The notes: generated by a model not told the origin, from the letters alone. Shown: positions 21,850-34,272, numbered from the stretch's first letter. The stretch: 64,000 bases of DNA from Bidens hawaiensis (GCA_021521415.1 JAIQDT010009074.1:1-64000), one strand, 5' to 3'. Made by a program: numbers and translations.

Positions 21850-23616
21850 ATTATGTCGGTTGCTCAAGTTTTAAGAGTGTGTGTGTTTTTATTAAGAAAT
21901 TAAAAAAAAATATTAATTCACTTTCGCTTAAAATTATGTCAGTTGCTCAAGTTTTAAGGACATATAGTTGTATATGTTTGGTCCTGTCATCCACTTGTAG
22001 ACTTACAGGATAACCATTCACCTAAAGACTGAAAGCATCTGGGGCGATTGTGATGTGTTTTTGTTTTTAATTCTTTCGCTTAAAATTATGTCGGTTGTTC
22101 TACGTTTGAAGGACATGTATTTCTATATGTGTTTGGTCCTGTTACCCACTTGTGGATATACGGGATAGCCATTTACCTGAAAACTGAGAGTGACTGGGGC
22201 GACTGAGTTTTAACTCTCTTCTGTAATTCTCTGGGAAGTGATACGATTATTCAGTTATGAGCTTGTTAAAAGATTTAAATATTTTCAAATGAAAATTGAT
22301 CCAACCTTTGGAAAATGATAGGTAGATTGATTCTATGTGCCTAACAGGTGAAGTAAGTAGGCATAAAAGGCTCTAAAACAGTCATTGACTTGCATGGTAG
22401 CTTTCCATGATACGTAAAAGTTGAAGTGATATAAACTAAATATGATAAACTTACTGTGGAGAGTCATTTAGAAGAAATGTGCATGTCTTCATATACATCT
22501 CTCCGAATGATAGGCAGAAAAGTTTTTACCCAGTCATACACGAGCCCGCTAGTGTCTTGATCTACAAAAATGTTATGTCCTTGTTCTTTTATTGTTGAGA
22601 TACATATACGAAAAAAAATAATATAATTGTGAGTTATATATATAATATTGTGTTGAAAAATTCTGGTTTTTAAAGCTTAAACGGTCAAACTAGAACTACA
22701 AGGGTGATGCATTCAAATCTGTTTTGAACACCCTGAAAGAAAGACATGTAAGTCCAAATGGCTTGTAAGTCCAAAGTTAAACCTTAAAGCTTAAATTTTT
22801 GCTCGTATAAAGAAATTTTTGATCAAGCAATAGGGGGTTTGAGTCAAATTGGGGTGATCTGAGGAAAGCCAAATACGCCTTAAGAAGAGATAGGAGGCAT
22901 CACAGGTCCATGAGTGATGTCCATCTAAGATTTATGCCAAATTAAACCTAACTCGTATCACTGATGCAATGAAAATCATGCTAAGTCTATTATACATGCT
23001 ATCAATCTGTTTCTTTATGTCATAATAATGTTGAACAGGAATCTTTGTGAAAGCACCTTAATCAATGTGATTCCATGTCCGGATCTTTTCTTAATGGCTG
23101 CGTTCTTATCGAAACTGAAATTTGATCCCAAAAATTTATTGCTAAATTACAAGAAGACCGAGTGGTTGAATTTTTTTTGTCTACTTTTTATGCATTTTAT
23201 ATTATTTTATTTTATTTTTACCTTTTAATTACTCTCGTCAAAACGTATGCTATAAGAAATCGTTTTCAAAAACCATGGATCTAGTCTGTGTTGGGCTTTA
23301 AGAAAAACTACTTTCAGCCCATGTGACCCTTAAAATTTTTTTAAACAAAATATCTTGGGCCTGGTCTACATCAAGGTTCTTGGCCCATCAGGGTTTTCTG
23401 CCCGTTTCAATTAACTTGATATATATACAATCTTATCTGCACAATTGGTTTACATCTATTAAATCCTAATTTCAAATATCCTCTAAGCCGAAAACATTTG
23501 TGCTTCAAGCTATTCGGATACTATTGTGCAAGATAACCTCGTGATCTTCTTTCTTAATCAACAGGTAAATAAAAGAATAAAAGGGGAATCGTCTTCTAGT
23601 ATATCATGAACCATTA
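21850..23616 (+). other. Element B spacer between pol and ORF3
   Basis: Non-coding. It contains two to three imperfect ~150-bp repeats (21915-22235) carrying AAATTATGTCRGTTG, AAGGACATRT, TTTGGTCCTGT, CCACTTGT and GGATARCCATT. The same unit occurs in element D's spacer (44880-45130, opposite strand). A TATA-like TATATATAC (about 23420) and a YAACAG|GTAAAT donor-like site (23561-23570) precede ORF3. Confidence 0.6.
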
Positions 23617-26123
23617 ATGGCTGATTAAGCACCCTTAAAGTTTGTGGATACTCACAACATAGCTGGATGCCTGTATGATCCACCGTTGGCGCACAAAGAA
23701 TTCATATCAATGATCGTGGGGCTTAATATGTGCAGGATTTCTCACACCATACGAGAAAATCCTGTCATATGCAAGAAGATGATAACAGAGTTCTGGAACA
23801 ACGCCTCCATCAATCTACGGGGTGCCGGGGAAGTCGTTACCATTGACTCTTAAGTTCTAAAGAAGACGATCGTCATTACAGAGGCCATTATTCGCGAGGT
23901 GTTATTGTTTGGTGATCAACCAGATTATCCAACGGAATATCCAAATGACACCGTTGCTGAAGTCGCAGTCAAGATGGGTTATGAAGGATCCCACCCTGCA
24001 GTAATCAAGAAATTATTTCATCCATACTGGAGATTCTTGATTCACACGCTCTTTACGTGTGTGTCAAGACGCAAAGGAGGTTCAGATGAGATTAGCCACA
24101 TTCAAATATCGGTTGTGGTTGACATGATCATGAACTGGAACTATAATTACTCTAAGTTTGTGTTCGAGGAGATGATGGGCAACTTGAAGGGGAAGAAGAA
24201 GGAGATGTTTCTCATGTACCCAAGGTTTGTACAGATGATTTTTGACTCCCACTATACTGATTTTGTCAAATCTGTAGAGACGCTAGATCTGAAAGCCATG
24301 GGTCCCAATACCTTTAGGCTGATGAAACAATCGAGAAAGGGATCGAAAGTCGTCTACAAAGGCCTTCACGAACTGTTCAAGTTCGGAAGATTTGCTAAGA
24401 CTGAGCTTGTACCAGCCAGTGCTCAAGTTGCTGATGAACATGTGATACCTGCTTAGAGGTTCAATGTTGCGTTTGAAACCATTTCAGACGATGTTGAACT
24501 AGAAAGTTCTCCAATACAACACATGGAGATAGAACACCAAGAACAAGAATATGCACCTACTGTTGATCAGCTAGCAGAATTTGAGAAGTTTAAATACCAG
24601 CTCCAGTCGACTACATTGAAACCTCCTCAATTAGTCACTGTAACACCAGATAAAGAGATTCCCGAAGAACCAGCCACCGATCTTATTCCACGTAAGCGAA
24701 GAAAGAAAGATCCAAGACCCGGTGTGCTGGTTATAAAAACTACACCAACTAGCCAACAGTTAGAACATGAGTCGGTACCTGCTGAGACTCATGTTTCTAC
24801 AAGTCCATCCTCAACTGAACCTCAAACTCAAGAAAATATTTTTGATGATATTGCTCAAGAGTTTGATTTTGAAGTTGACATTCCATTTGTTGACGAGCCA
24901 TCGGGGTCATCTAACCTGATTGGTCAGTCAAGCTCAAGCGTTGCTGAGAAGATTGCTCACATTCTTGCTATGCAAGATAAATTTATGTAGGATAAGGGTA
25001 AGGGAATTACACTTGATGCTGAAGTCGTGGATTTACAAGCCTTTCAACCTCGAGTCTTTGAACTTGAACAAGATTCAGTTGTGAAGGATGTGCGAATCCA
25101 AGAACTTGAAGCTAGCAACACAGATAAAAATTCAAAGATCAAAGAGCTTCAGTCTAATTGGGTGGTCTTACTACTATGTATCTGGACCTCCAACAGAAAC
25201 TTGTTCAAAAGTTTGGAGATGAATTTAAAAGCAGTGAAGAAGTTGTCTCAAGACACCCGTTGTAGATCAAGGTGGCAGTTCCAGTGGACGTCCGACTTCA
25301 AATATTGACGCATCTGAACCACTGGAACAATATTTCTCTACACCTTCAAGAACAACCGAGCAATCTGACAGACTTCAAAAGAAGATACTTATTATGAAGA
25401 ATTCTAACTAGAACATTGAGTCTTCCGATCACCTAGATAAGTTCATTGTTACATTCAAGAAAGGATTATCAGATAAGTATAGATACGTATGGTGATCAAT
25501 CTGGCGTTATGTCATGGGGATTTGACGTTGATAAGGATATGTGGTGGGTGAAACAAAAGTCTGGGAATACCGAGTACTACAAGAAAATGAATGATTTTGG
25601 ATCCTGGACAAAGTTAGATCTCAGTGACCTTATTAATGATCCTTTCCATAATCCAAATCATGACAAGAAAGCTACAAACTTCTGGAACTTCTTAAGGAGA
25701 CAAGTTGATGAAGGATACCCGAACATGACAATGGCTGAATCATTTCTGAAGAAAGCAAAGGGAGTTCATGATCCAAAGACTGGAAAGACGATGGTGAATG
25801 TGATGTGGCCCGCTACCAACAAAGAAACTCACATTCCTCGATCCACTTCGATTACAGATGGAATGAAATTATAGACATACGATAGTGAAACTGATACTGT
25901 TGTTCGTCTTAGAAAAGGCCAATATCTTTTTGTTGACCCGCGTGATCTACTGCAGTTTCATGAGCGAGACATCAAGACGTTGAGCAACTTTCAGATTATT
26001 GCTAAACCACTATTTGAGGCTGCTGCCAAAGAATATACAGGGATGGTGACATCGATAATCAGAACGGGTTTGTGGTATGGAGGATATAGAGAAGCTGATG
26101 CTAATGTTTTGGAGCACGACTGA
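23617..26123 (+). pseudogene. Element B ORF3 (extra ORF after pol)
   Basis: Starts at ATG 23617 (Met-Ala-Asp, as in D) with a TAA at codon 4 and another stop near 23852. The N-terminal domain (~250 residues) has VITEAIIREVL, MGYEG, YWRFLIHTLF, YNYSKFVFEEM and LMYPRFVQMIF, each matched in D (ITERLIRRCL, MGYQG, YRFLIH, FNFSKMIFEG, LQYPRFLQIIF). Next come an acidic/Pro-Thr-rich middle with a KRRKK basic cluster, a short coiled coil (25027-25150), then the C-terminal domain (25446 onward: WGFDVDKDMWWV, ATNFWNFLRRQV, then VVRLRKGQYLFVDPRDLLQF). Stops near 24456, 24990, 25308 and 25874. No signal peptide or membrane helix is evident, so a classical envelope role is not supported. I do not recognise a biochemical function. 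Confidence 0.7.
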
Positions 26124-26138
26124 AGACGAAGTATAAAC

Positions 26139-26150
26139 CAATGGGGAGAT
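26139..26150 (+). promoter_or_regulatory. Polypurine tract of element B
   Basis: CAATGGGGAGAT directly abuts the 3' LTR (TGTTGG at 26151). It primes plus-strand synthesis in LTR elements. Confidence 0.85.
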
Positions 26151-26512
26151 TGTTGGATAAATATTAGTTGGTTTGTACTTAGTTTGGCGTTTGGTTTTTT
26201 ATCGTGTTGTGTGCGTGTATGTAAACCGAGATCCTTGTGATCTCGGTGGGCTTTTGGCTTTTGTTGGGCTTGGTGTAGTCCATTTTTATAGTCATATTGT
26301 ATGTAGGGTTAGGTTAACCGTTCATTAGTAGTTGTTTAACATGTGTTTGTGTAACAAGTGCTGAAGCATCTGACGTTAATATACGTACGTTTTGAAGCAT
26401 CCCGTGTGCTCTTACATGATTAATCGTTTGTCTTGAATCATCTTGTGTATATTCCTCAATAACATCGAGATTGTTGATATAACATTGAAAGATCCGTCTA
26501 TTAGAACTTACA
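26151..26512 (+). repeat. 3' LTR of element B
   Basis: 362 bp, TGTTGGATAAAT...AGAACTTACA. The TATA-like word of the 5' LTR reads TATGTAAA here. The palindrome CCGAGATCC-TTGT-GATCTCGG is intact (about 26227-26247). Confidence 0.9.
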
Positions 26513-28358
26513 AGTTTGTCGTCGAATACTTTGCTCGGACTTTGGCTCAGCTACACGAAGAAACCCTCAACAGGTCTCCATCAACTGCATCCTCAAGTTC
26601 TCAACATCTTCATCTGTCAACCACATCACCTCCATAACAGCAAGGTATCAATTGTCCAATGACTCGTTCACTTGACCCTGTTCTGCGCGCTATCTGTTGG
26701 GCTTACATTAGTTTGGTTTGTACTTTAGTTTTGGGCTTGCTTATATCCTGTTTTGGGCCCGTATGTGAACCGAGATCCAAGAGATCTCTGTGGTATTTTG
26801 GTTTATGTTGGGATAGGGTGTAGTACTTACATATACATTGTATTTAGGTTGTTAATGGTTGGCCGTTCATAACGTTGTTGAACGAGTTATTGTGTAAGAT
26901 CGTGCTTAAGCACCGGACATAATATACGTGTGTTTTGAAGCATTGTGCTAGTGTTCTTTACATGTTTAATTGTTTTATATTTAACCATCTCTTGTTAATT
27001 TCCTCTTAACAACAATATCGTTGATATCACATTGAAAGATCCGTTCCAAGGACTTACACTATTTTTCCCTTGAAAGATCCGTTCCAGCGATATCATCCCA
27101 CGCAACCTAACACTTTCTCCCAACAACCTGCTCACATCCCGACTTTCTCCACCTTCCAACCTACTGACTCTTGAGCCTAGACACTCAAAGTCTATCCATA
27201 CTTTATCAAGAGTGGAATCAAGTTCCCTTCTGAACTCACTTACAAATGTAGAAGAGGAAGGAAGATTAGTCTCTAGCTTTTTAACCCTTGATTCAAGCTT
27301 TTCTAACCCAACGTGTTAATCAGCATTTTGCAAAGAGTTTTTGTTGATCAACTCTTACTGGTTGCTGATTCTTTGCTGCAACCGGTTAATCCAATCCTTC
27401 TGACTTGCAATTCTTGCTTGATCCATGTCACGTTGTTTCTGTAAAGTGGCCAACTGATTGGCCAAAGTGTCACGTTGTCTAGTGACTTCTTGGTTTATAG
27501 CTTGTTGATCTTTGAGAAACTTGATCAACATGAGCTCTCGCTTTGCACGATTCTCGTTAGCTTCTTCCAATGCCTTAATCCTATCGATGATAGGATCTCG
27601 AAACACTAGCGACTTCTTCGATTTCCCACTAGAGATGGGAGTGACAACAATGACATGGCTTCTAAGGGTTGAGGGAAGTGTGGTTGAGTGTGGTGTGGTT
27701 GGTATTGGTAAGGTTAGGGTCAAGGTAGGGAATGATTTGGTTATGGTTAAGGGTAGGCTTGTTGCTGTGGTTGTTGTTTCGATGGTGGAGGTGGTGGTTT
27801 GGGTTAGGCTAGATGTTGTAAATGTAGAGGACCATAATGTAGTACCTCTAATTGGTGAGGTGAATTGGTATGTCGGTGAGGTAACGGGTGCGGTGGTCCT
27901 AGGGGATGTGAATGTTTCGGCTTGGGTGGTCATGGGAATGTCTTCAAACATTCAAGGCATAGGTTCATCTAAGCGGGTTGGTGAGGTTTCGGGAGAAGTG
28001 ACGGGTTCGTCTCTAAGGGAAGGCTTCTTTGGTTTGGGTTTTGTTCTAAGGACTATTCTAGGCTTGGTTTTGGTTGGGGCTTTTGGTGGTGAAGTGAGTT
28101 TGGTTTTTGATTTGGTTTTAGGTGAGGTTGAGGTTTGGGCTGTTGTTAACTTGATTTGTTTGGCTTTAAGGGCTTCTAAGGTTTTGGTTAGGGAGGTGGG
28201 GGATCCTATGTGTGGGTCAGCTAAAGTGGTGGTTTGTGTGGCTAGGTCACTCATTATCTCAGAAATCAAAGGAAAAAGTACCTTAAGGTGAGGTACCTTT
28301 GAAGGAGAAGAATTCGATAAATCTTTGGCCGTCTAGCTGGACTATTGGGTCGAAGAAA
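26513..28358 (-). pseudogene. Element A ORF3, upstream part
   Basis: Minus-strand continuation of the ORF3 at 10749-12255. From 28358 downward there is a short open piece with FFDPIVQLDG, a frameshift near 28290, then open codons 28269-27952. These are Lys/Pro/Thr-rich and low-complexity, and an in-frame TGA is followed at once by 27951-27355, which is Thr/Ser/Pro-rich and then a coiled coil (ALEEANENRAKRE and heptads to 27360). Beyond 27355 the reading degrades and solo LTR F interrupts it. At 26513 the codons run straight into 12255 when element B and one AGTTT are removed. The pol part of A is missing, because element C or its LTR starts at about 28359. Confidence 0.65.
26695..27058 (+). 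mobile_element. Copia solo LTR F (364 bp)
   Basis: TGTTGGGCTTAC...AGGACTTACA, flanked by CTATC (26690-26694) and CTATT (27059-27063), a one-mismatch target duplication. It is related to the B and E LTRs (GTGCTTAAGCACCGGAC, CGTGTGTTTTGAAGCA). The word TTGAAAGATCCGTTCCA at its end recurs at 27073-27089, just outside the element. Confidence 0.8.
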
Positions 28359-29330
28359 TGATTAGAAAAGATAAGATGAAGATTGGAATCTTCTCAGCCT
28401 CTCTAAAAATGGCTAAGTATGGATATCGAGCACACTTAAGCCTCCCAGCAAGCTTTTATTTATCCTAGCAATGTATTTTGCCTTCCTGGTAAGGTTATCT
28501 TCTAGAATTTCTCTTAGGTGTTAATTTGACCAAGGTTCACTTTTTCTAGCAAGGTTGTTCTTCAAGTCAACATGGTTTGTTTCCTAGCAAATTCTTGGCT
28601 AAATGAAGCTAAAGAAACCAAGTATTTTGGAAGATCTAGAAAGGTTTATTTAGTAAACAGTGGTCCCAGCAAGCTTGAAGAAAGTTGATAAAGAAATATA
28701 TTAAGGACTTATTCAAGCAAGGTTCAACTTATAGCAAGCTACAGTGCTACCAACACAAGCTACACTGTTACCAGCACATTTTGGTTTTTTCAATAAGTTA
28801 AAGTTAACAAAGAGTTGAAGGGGTTTCTGAAGAAGAAGTTTGCTCGTAGGATCATATCGAGCAAAGTTTTCTATGGTCAAGAGGATTGAAGTCTGCTAGG
28901 TGAATATTTTCTTAGGAAAATATTCTAAGTAAAGTTTGCTCGAAGAACTGTTCCAAGCACAGTTTATGGTTACCAGGTCTGCTAGAAGAAGACAAAAGCT
29001 GTAAAGCTTACCCGAAGACTTGTTTACACTTGGATTTTTTTTGTAATATGTTATTATGATCATGTAACAATCATTAGGGTTTCTAGAAGGAATGACAGTT
29101 TTCAGGGCATGCCTATAAAAGGAATAATTTAGGGCACGCCTATGACACATGACACCCAGACCTTACACCTTATATTGATTTGATGGCTGTCTTTATCACT
29201 TACGGATAATCATTCCATTCTGAAACCCTAATCGATTTCCCGTTGTTTCTGACATATTATATTAATGGAAATCTTTTGAGTTACAGTGTGTGTTTGTTAC
29301 TTTTGTGTCTAGTAAGCAACATTTAGTGAT
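28359..29330 (+). repeat. LTR-like copy 1, upstream of element C
   Basis: About 970 bp starting TGATTAGAAAAG and ending near TAAGCAACA, repeated at 29452-30420 with a spacing of 1092 bp. It contains many CGAGCAAGGTT-type words, a TATA box CCTATAAAAGG (29112-29122) and other sequence shared with the D LTRs (opposite strand). It may be the remnant LTR of a sister element or a tandem duplication of C's own LTR. About 120 bp of unrelated DNA lies between the two copies. Confidence 0.65.
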
Positions 29331-29451
29331 ATGTGCTTGAATATGACTAATTATCTCTATGGTCTTGAGTGAGTTATGTTTGTCTTATGTGTGAGAATGA
29401 TGATTGTGTGCATGAATATTTGTTTGATCTTAACTGATATGTGCTTTAAAG

Positions 29452-30552
29452 GATTAGAAAAGACAACATGAAGATTGAAATCTTCTCAAACTCTCTAAAA
29501 ATGGTTAAGTATGGATACCGAGCATACTTAAGCCTCCCAGAAAGCTTTTACTTATCCTAGCAAAGTATTTTGCCTCCCGGGTAAGGTTATTCTCTAGAAT
29601 TCCTCTTAAGTGTTAATCCGAGCAAGGTTCACTTTGTATAGCAAGGTTGTTCTTCAAGTCAAGCATGGTTTGTTTCCTAGCAAACCCTTGGCTAAACCAA
29701 GCTAAAGAAACCAAGTATTTTGGAAGATCTAGCAATGTTTATTTAATAAACAGTGGTCCCAGCAAGCTTGAAGAAAGTTGATAAAGAAATATATTAAGGA
29801 CTTATTCTAGAAAGGTTAAACTTAGAGCAAGCTACAGTGCTACCAGCACAAGCTACAGTGTTACACGCACACTTTGGTTTGTTCAATAAGTTAAAGTTAA
29901 CAAAGAGTTGAAAGGATTTCTGAAGAACAAGTTTGCTCGTAGGATCATATCGAGCAAAGTTTGCTATGGTCAAGAGGATTGAAGTCTGCTAGGTGTATAT
30001 TTTCCTATTTTCTTAGGAAAATATTCTAAGTAAAGTCTCCTCGGAGAACTGTTCCCCAGCATAGTTTATGGTTACCAGGTCTGCTCGAAGAAGACAGAAG
30101 TTGCAAAGCTTACCCGAAGACCTGTTTACACTAGGAATTTTTTTGTAATATCTTCTTATGATTATGTAACAATCATTAGGGTTTCTAGAAGGAATGAAAG
30201 CTGTCAGGGCATGCCTATAAAAGGAATAATTTAGGGCACGCCTATGACACACGACACCCAGAACTTACACCTGATATTGATTTGACGACTGTCTTTATCA
30301 CGTACGGATAAACATTCCATTCTGAAACCCTAACGATTTCCTGTTGTTTCTAACATATTATATTAATGGAAATCTTTTAGCTACAATGTGTGTTTATTAC
30401 TTTTGTGCCTAGTAAGCAACATTTTGTGTGTTAGTATTTCCACCATTAATACCCTATTGTTCTTTCCCAAAATAGCAAGTCGTTAACCCTCCTGTCGACA
30501 CTTAATGTGTGGGTTACGACATAGTGATCGATCGATATAAACGGGACCGACA
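29452..30552 (+). repeat. 5' LTR of element C
   Basis: About 1.1 kb ending GGGACCGACA immediately before the primer site, the same end as the D LTR (GGGACCAGACA). The TATA box CCTATAAAAGG lies at 30214-30224. The left limit is inferred from the repeat with copy 1; its first base may be altered (GG for TG). Confidence 0.7.
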
Positions 30553-30553
30553 A

Positions 30554-30566
30554 GTGGTGTCTGAGC
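30554..30566 (+). promoter_or_regulatory. Primer-binding site of element C, mutated
   Basis: GTGGTGTCTGAGC follows the LTR end by one base and corresponds to GTGGTATCAGAGC in element D, with changes at three positions within the iMet-tRNA complement. Confidence 0.75.
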
Positions 30567-30907
30567 TAATATTGCTATTCGGGTGAAGAACTGTTGCTGA
30601 TTTATGTTGATTATTGCTGATCTGAAGACGATGAATGACGTCAGCTGACTACTGTTTAATTGATTAGTGACGTCAGCTTTCCTGTTTTTCATTTCTCAAA
30701 TTTCCACTTGGTTTGAGGTTTAAAGTGTTTTTCTCTCTTAGATCTTCATTTCTTTGTCATTAATCTTGCTCTAATTTGTCCGGATATATCAGATATAAGG
30801 ATTTCATCCACAGATCTGATCATTTTCAAAAGAATATTTATGTTTTTATTTAAATATTTGCTAAGTTTTCTTTATTGTTAAAATAAATGTAATAAATGAC
30901 CAAAAAG

Positions 30908-32335
30908 ATGTCTGGATAAGACGAGCAAGAAGTGTCTACTAACAAAATTCCCAGATTGTACGGACAGGAGAACTTTATCAAATGGAAAGTGCTGTTTGAA
31001 GTCGCAGTATGCTACAACGATGTAGAGATGTGGCAATCTATAAAGAATGGACCCTATGTGGCTGATGGAACAAACAACAACCCGGTTGTTGAAGCTAGAA
31101 TGAAGAAGGTTGATGACAGAGCGTTAGCCATGCTGAAATTGGGGTTATCATGGGAGATTCTGACCAAAGTTGCTCACCGTACAACTGCTAATCCCATGTA
31201 TGATGCTTTGTTGTAAATGTTTGAAGGGAACACATAAATGAAAAATATCAAGAAACAAAGGCTAAAACAACAACTTGACCGATTCAAGTATAAATATGGT
31301 GAAAGACTGAAGTCTGTATTGGAAAGATTCCTGATCATTGTCAATGATATCAGGACAACTGATTATGTGGTGACTGATTCTGATTTGAACACAAAATTGC
31401 TGTTATCTTTATCAAAAGAATGGTATACTACCAACAAATTCATTAGGCGGAAACCAAACTATGATGCACTCAAGCTTGATGATGTGATATGCTTCCTGCA
31501 AGCAGCAGAGATAGAGATGATTGAAAATGAATAGATCAAGGAAGATAAGCCCTGTTTTCAAGTGTCCAATGCTCTCATAGCACCAATGGGTAATTTGTCC
31601 ACAAAGAACCAACAACAAATTCCAATTATTGAAGAACCAAGTGAACATGGTGGTGATACACCAAGGAGTTTTGCTGGAAGTTTAAGTAATCAGGGTGGAC
31701 AATCAAGGTTCAATGTCCAGCTGATTGATGATAATGACTCTGCCTCAATGGCTAGTGGGCATCCACCTTATGGTAATGGTAATGGTGTTGGTCAAGGAAA
31801 TGAATACCAATCCTTGTTCTCAATGTTCACAGTTTCATACAATGCTTTTGTCGCCAAGAACATGATCCATACCATTGTTGTTCAAGATGATCTTGAGCAA
31901 ATTGATGCAGATGATCTAGAGGACATGGATCTAAAATGGCAGACTGCTATGTTGGCATTAAGAAGCAAAAGATTATTCAACATAACAAGAAGGTATCTTA
32001 TATCTGGTCATAATGAAAGAATAGGTTTTGACAAATCAAAAGCTATCTGCTACAACTGTCAACAACCAGGACATATTTCAAGGGAGTGCAACCAACCAAG
32101 AAAATTCCAAAACAATCAGTTAATCAACCAAGAAACCACTACCAATAACGGCAAGGTCAGCAAAGAAACCACGATAACAACTTCAACAACCAACAATCAC
32201 AACATAACCAATAAGTTGTTCCCAAAAACCAGAATTATCAAAGAAATAACAATCAGAACCCTCCACAAGCTCCTACCAACAACAAAAGAAACAACAATGT
32301 CAATCAACCTAGAAACCAAGGTAAAGTGGCAGTGA
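30908..32335 (+). pseudogene. Element C gag
   Basis: ATG at 30908 aligns with the D gag start (Met-Ser-Gly); codon 4 is TAA where D has Tyr. The rest stays in one frame to past the zinc knuckle, with stops at about 31214, 31235 and 31532. UBN2-type gag landmarks include KIPRLYGQENF, LKLGLSWEILTKVA, LKQQLDRFKY and FLQAAEIEMIE. The zinc knuckle CYNCQQPGHISREC lies at 32048-32089, followed by a Gln/Asn/Thr-rich tail. It keeps an ~80-residue segment before the knuckle (about 31775-32020) that is absent from D. Confidence 0.85.
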
Positions 32336-34272
32336 CAGCTCAACAACAAGAAGGGAACTTTGACTGGAGTGATCATGCCAATGAAATTGAGAAGGAAAAT
32401 GTGGCATTTACGGCCAAAATTGAGAATGAAGCTTAAACCTCTACTTCTCAAGTACATTTAGACTCAACACTTGAATTACTTGAAACAATTGAATCATTAA
32501 AAATGAAAGTAGTGAAGCTTGATAGTGAATGTTTCAAGAATCAAAGCATGATTAATGTGCATGAATCAAGTGATTTAACCTATGAGGAAAGGATCAAAAG
32601 TCTTGAGCAAGACTGCATGGATAGTTATAGAAAGCAGTCTAGATATGTGTCTGAGATTGATGGGTTGAGAAAGATGTTATTGATGAAAAAGTGAAGAATA
32701 CCACACTTCAGGTTGAGAATCACTTCTTGAAAAATCTAGTCTCAACAGGAAATATATGTGGGATTCTGAACAAAATCAAGGAGGAAGATAGATATAAGGT
32801 TGTTTCTCCACCTTTCAATAACAATTATTCATTGAAAGTTGATAAGGATAAAAGAGAGGCATATCTTAATCAATTCAGAGATGTGTTCAAAGATAAGGAA
32901 GAATTCATTGAAAACTATAAGTTAGTTGAAGTTGATGAAAATGGAGAATTTGTGGTGAAAAAAGATGTGAAAGAAGAAAAGTCCATTGGTATTCAAGTTT
33001 CTAAAGATGACTTTGATGACGAATTTTTGAATGTGGATGACTTGAGTGATTCAAGTGTTGAAGGTTCAAATAATTCAAGTCCACCAAGCAAGATCCCTAT
33101 TTTACCAAACATCACACCTAAGATGAGAAAACATCATGAACAAATGAGAAGGGAACATGTGTCATTTGACATATGTGGTAGATCAAAGGTTAGTTACAAT
33201 GCTGTGAAGCCACCAAGTAAAGAAGTACTGAAGAAGATAAAGGGTAACAACAAGAAGAAAACTGTAGAAATTGTTACAAATGAATAGCTCATTCCAGTTT
33301 ACCCTGTGTTTTCAAGCCAAGAATTGTTTGATATTGGTGAAGTTGAAACAATGGAAGAGTATGAGAGAAGTCAAGAAAGATTAAAAGCAAGTATTGATGA
33401 TGAGCCAATCAATTTGGAAAGAATAACTTTTGTAAAGAGCACTGTTGAAAGGCGAGAGATCAAGATTGAAGAACTTGTGCCCTTTTCAATTAACTTTGAT
33501 GTTCTTTCTTCATAAAAGATAATTGGTGTTGATCCTCCAAGACCAAGTGAAAGATTCAAGAAAGGAAAGTCTAATGATAGCTTTAAAGGAAAAGTATGGT
33601 ACGAGAAATGTGATGTATATGGACATCACACTGATTGATGTCATGAAAGATTCACTTTCAAAGCATTTCATGTACCAGACACCACAATGTTTGGACAAGA
33701 TTTCATTTTATTGTTTATACAAGAAGAAGTATGATGAGTACTTGGGAAAAGGTAAGACAATTCCAGATGAAGTAGTTAAAGAAACTGTCAAGAAAATTGA
33801 AGAAACTGTCAAGAGTGAGAAGAAGACTGAGACTGTTGATAAGAAAGCAAAGAAGAATGTTGTTCAACAAGTGAAAAAGAATACACAACCCATCAGGATT
33901 GTTCCTAACAAAGACTCCAAGTCTGTGAAGTCTGATGAATCTGAAAGTTCGCCAAGAGGTGAAAAGAAAGTGAAAAGAGAAGTGTTCACAAAGAAGAAGC
34001 CAAGAGAGCTTAATGGTGATGAGAGATTCTTATTGAAACATGGATTTGAACCCCATGGATTCCTTTGGAAACCAAGGAATGAAACTGTAGTGACAAATGT
34101 GAATAAAGAATATGTCATTGAAGACTAAAAGAGTATCATTCCATATGTGGGAAACATATATGATAAAGGATATGAATTAGATGATTCTGATTCTTGTGAA
34201 GTTGTTTATGAGGATCCTAAACCCGTTCCCAATCCTAATGCAACACATGTTAATGTCACTGATGATTTGCAA
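32336..34272 (+). pseudogene. Element C gag-pol linker
   Basis: Collinear with the 793-codon open frame of D: Lys/Glu-rich coiled-coil segments (32503-33287), a conserved EHVSFDICG word, a degenerate second zinc knuckle (WYEKCDVYGHHTD then a stop where Cys should follow, about 33598-33640), a Lys-rich segment, and FLLKHGFEPHGFLWKP near 34030-34075. Stops at 33285, 33513, 33637 and 34126 break it, with two frame changes. The function of this long insert between the zinc knuckle and protease is unknown. Confidence 0.7.

Larger units (their letters stand above)
12256..26512 (+). mobile_element. Full-length Ty1/copia (Sirevirus-like) element B, degenerate
   Basis: Two 362-bp LTRs (12256-12617, 26151-26512) enclose a primer-binding site, gag, protease, integrase, RT and ORF3 in copia order, with polypurine tract CAATGGGGAGAT before the 3' LTR. 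A perfect target duplication AGTTT lies at 12251-12255 and 26513-26517. The LTRs differ at roughly one position in ten by eye, and the coding parts have many stops, so it is an old copy. It interrupts ORF3 of element A. It carries a 2.5-kb solo LTR (12650-15195) and a copia LTR (21449-21849), and lacks RNase H. Confidence 0.9.

Noticed and set aside
27512..28291. 259-codon plus-strand open frame, Val/Gly-rich
   Set aside because: It is exactly antisense to the Thr/Pro/Lys-rich ORF3 of element A. The composition is explained by reversing those codons and no family resemblance is seen.
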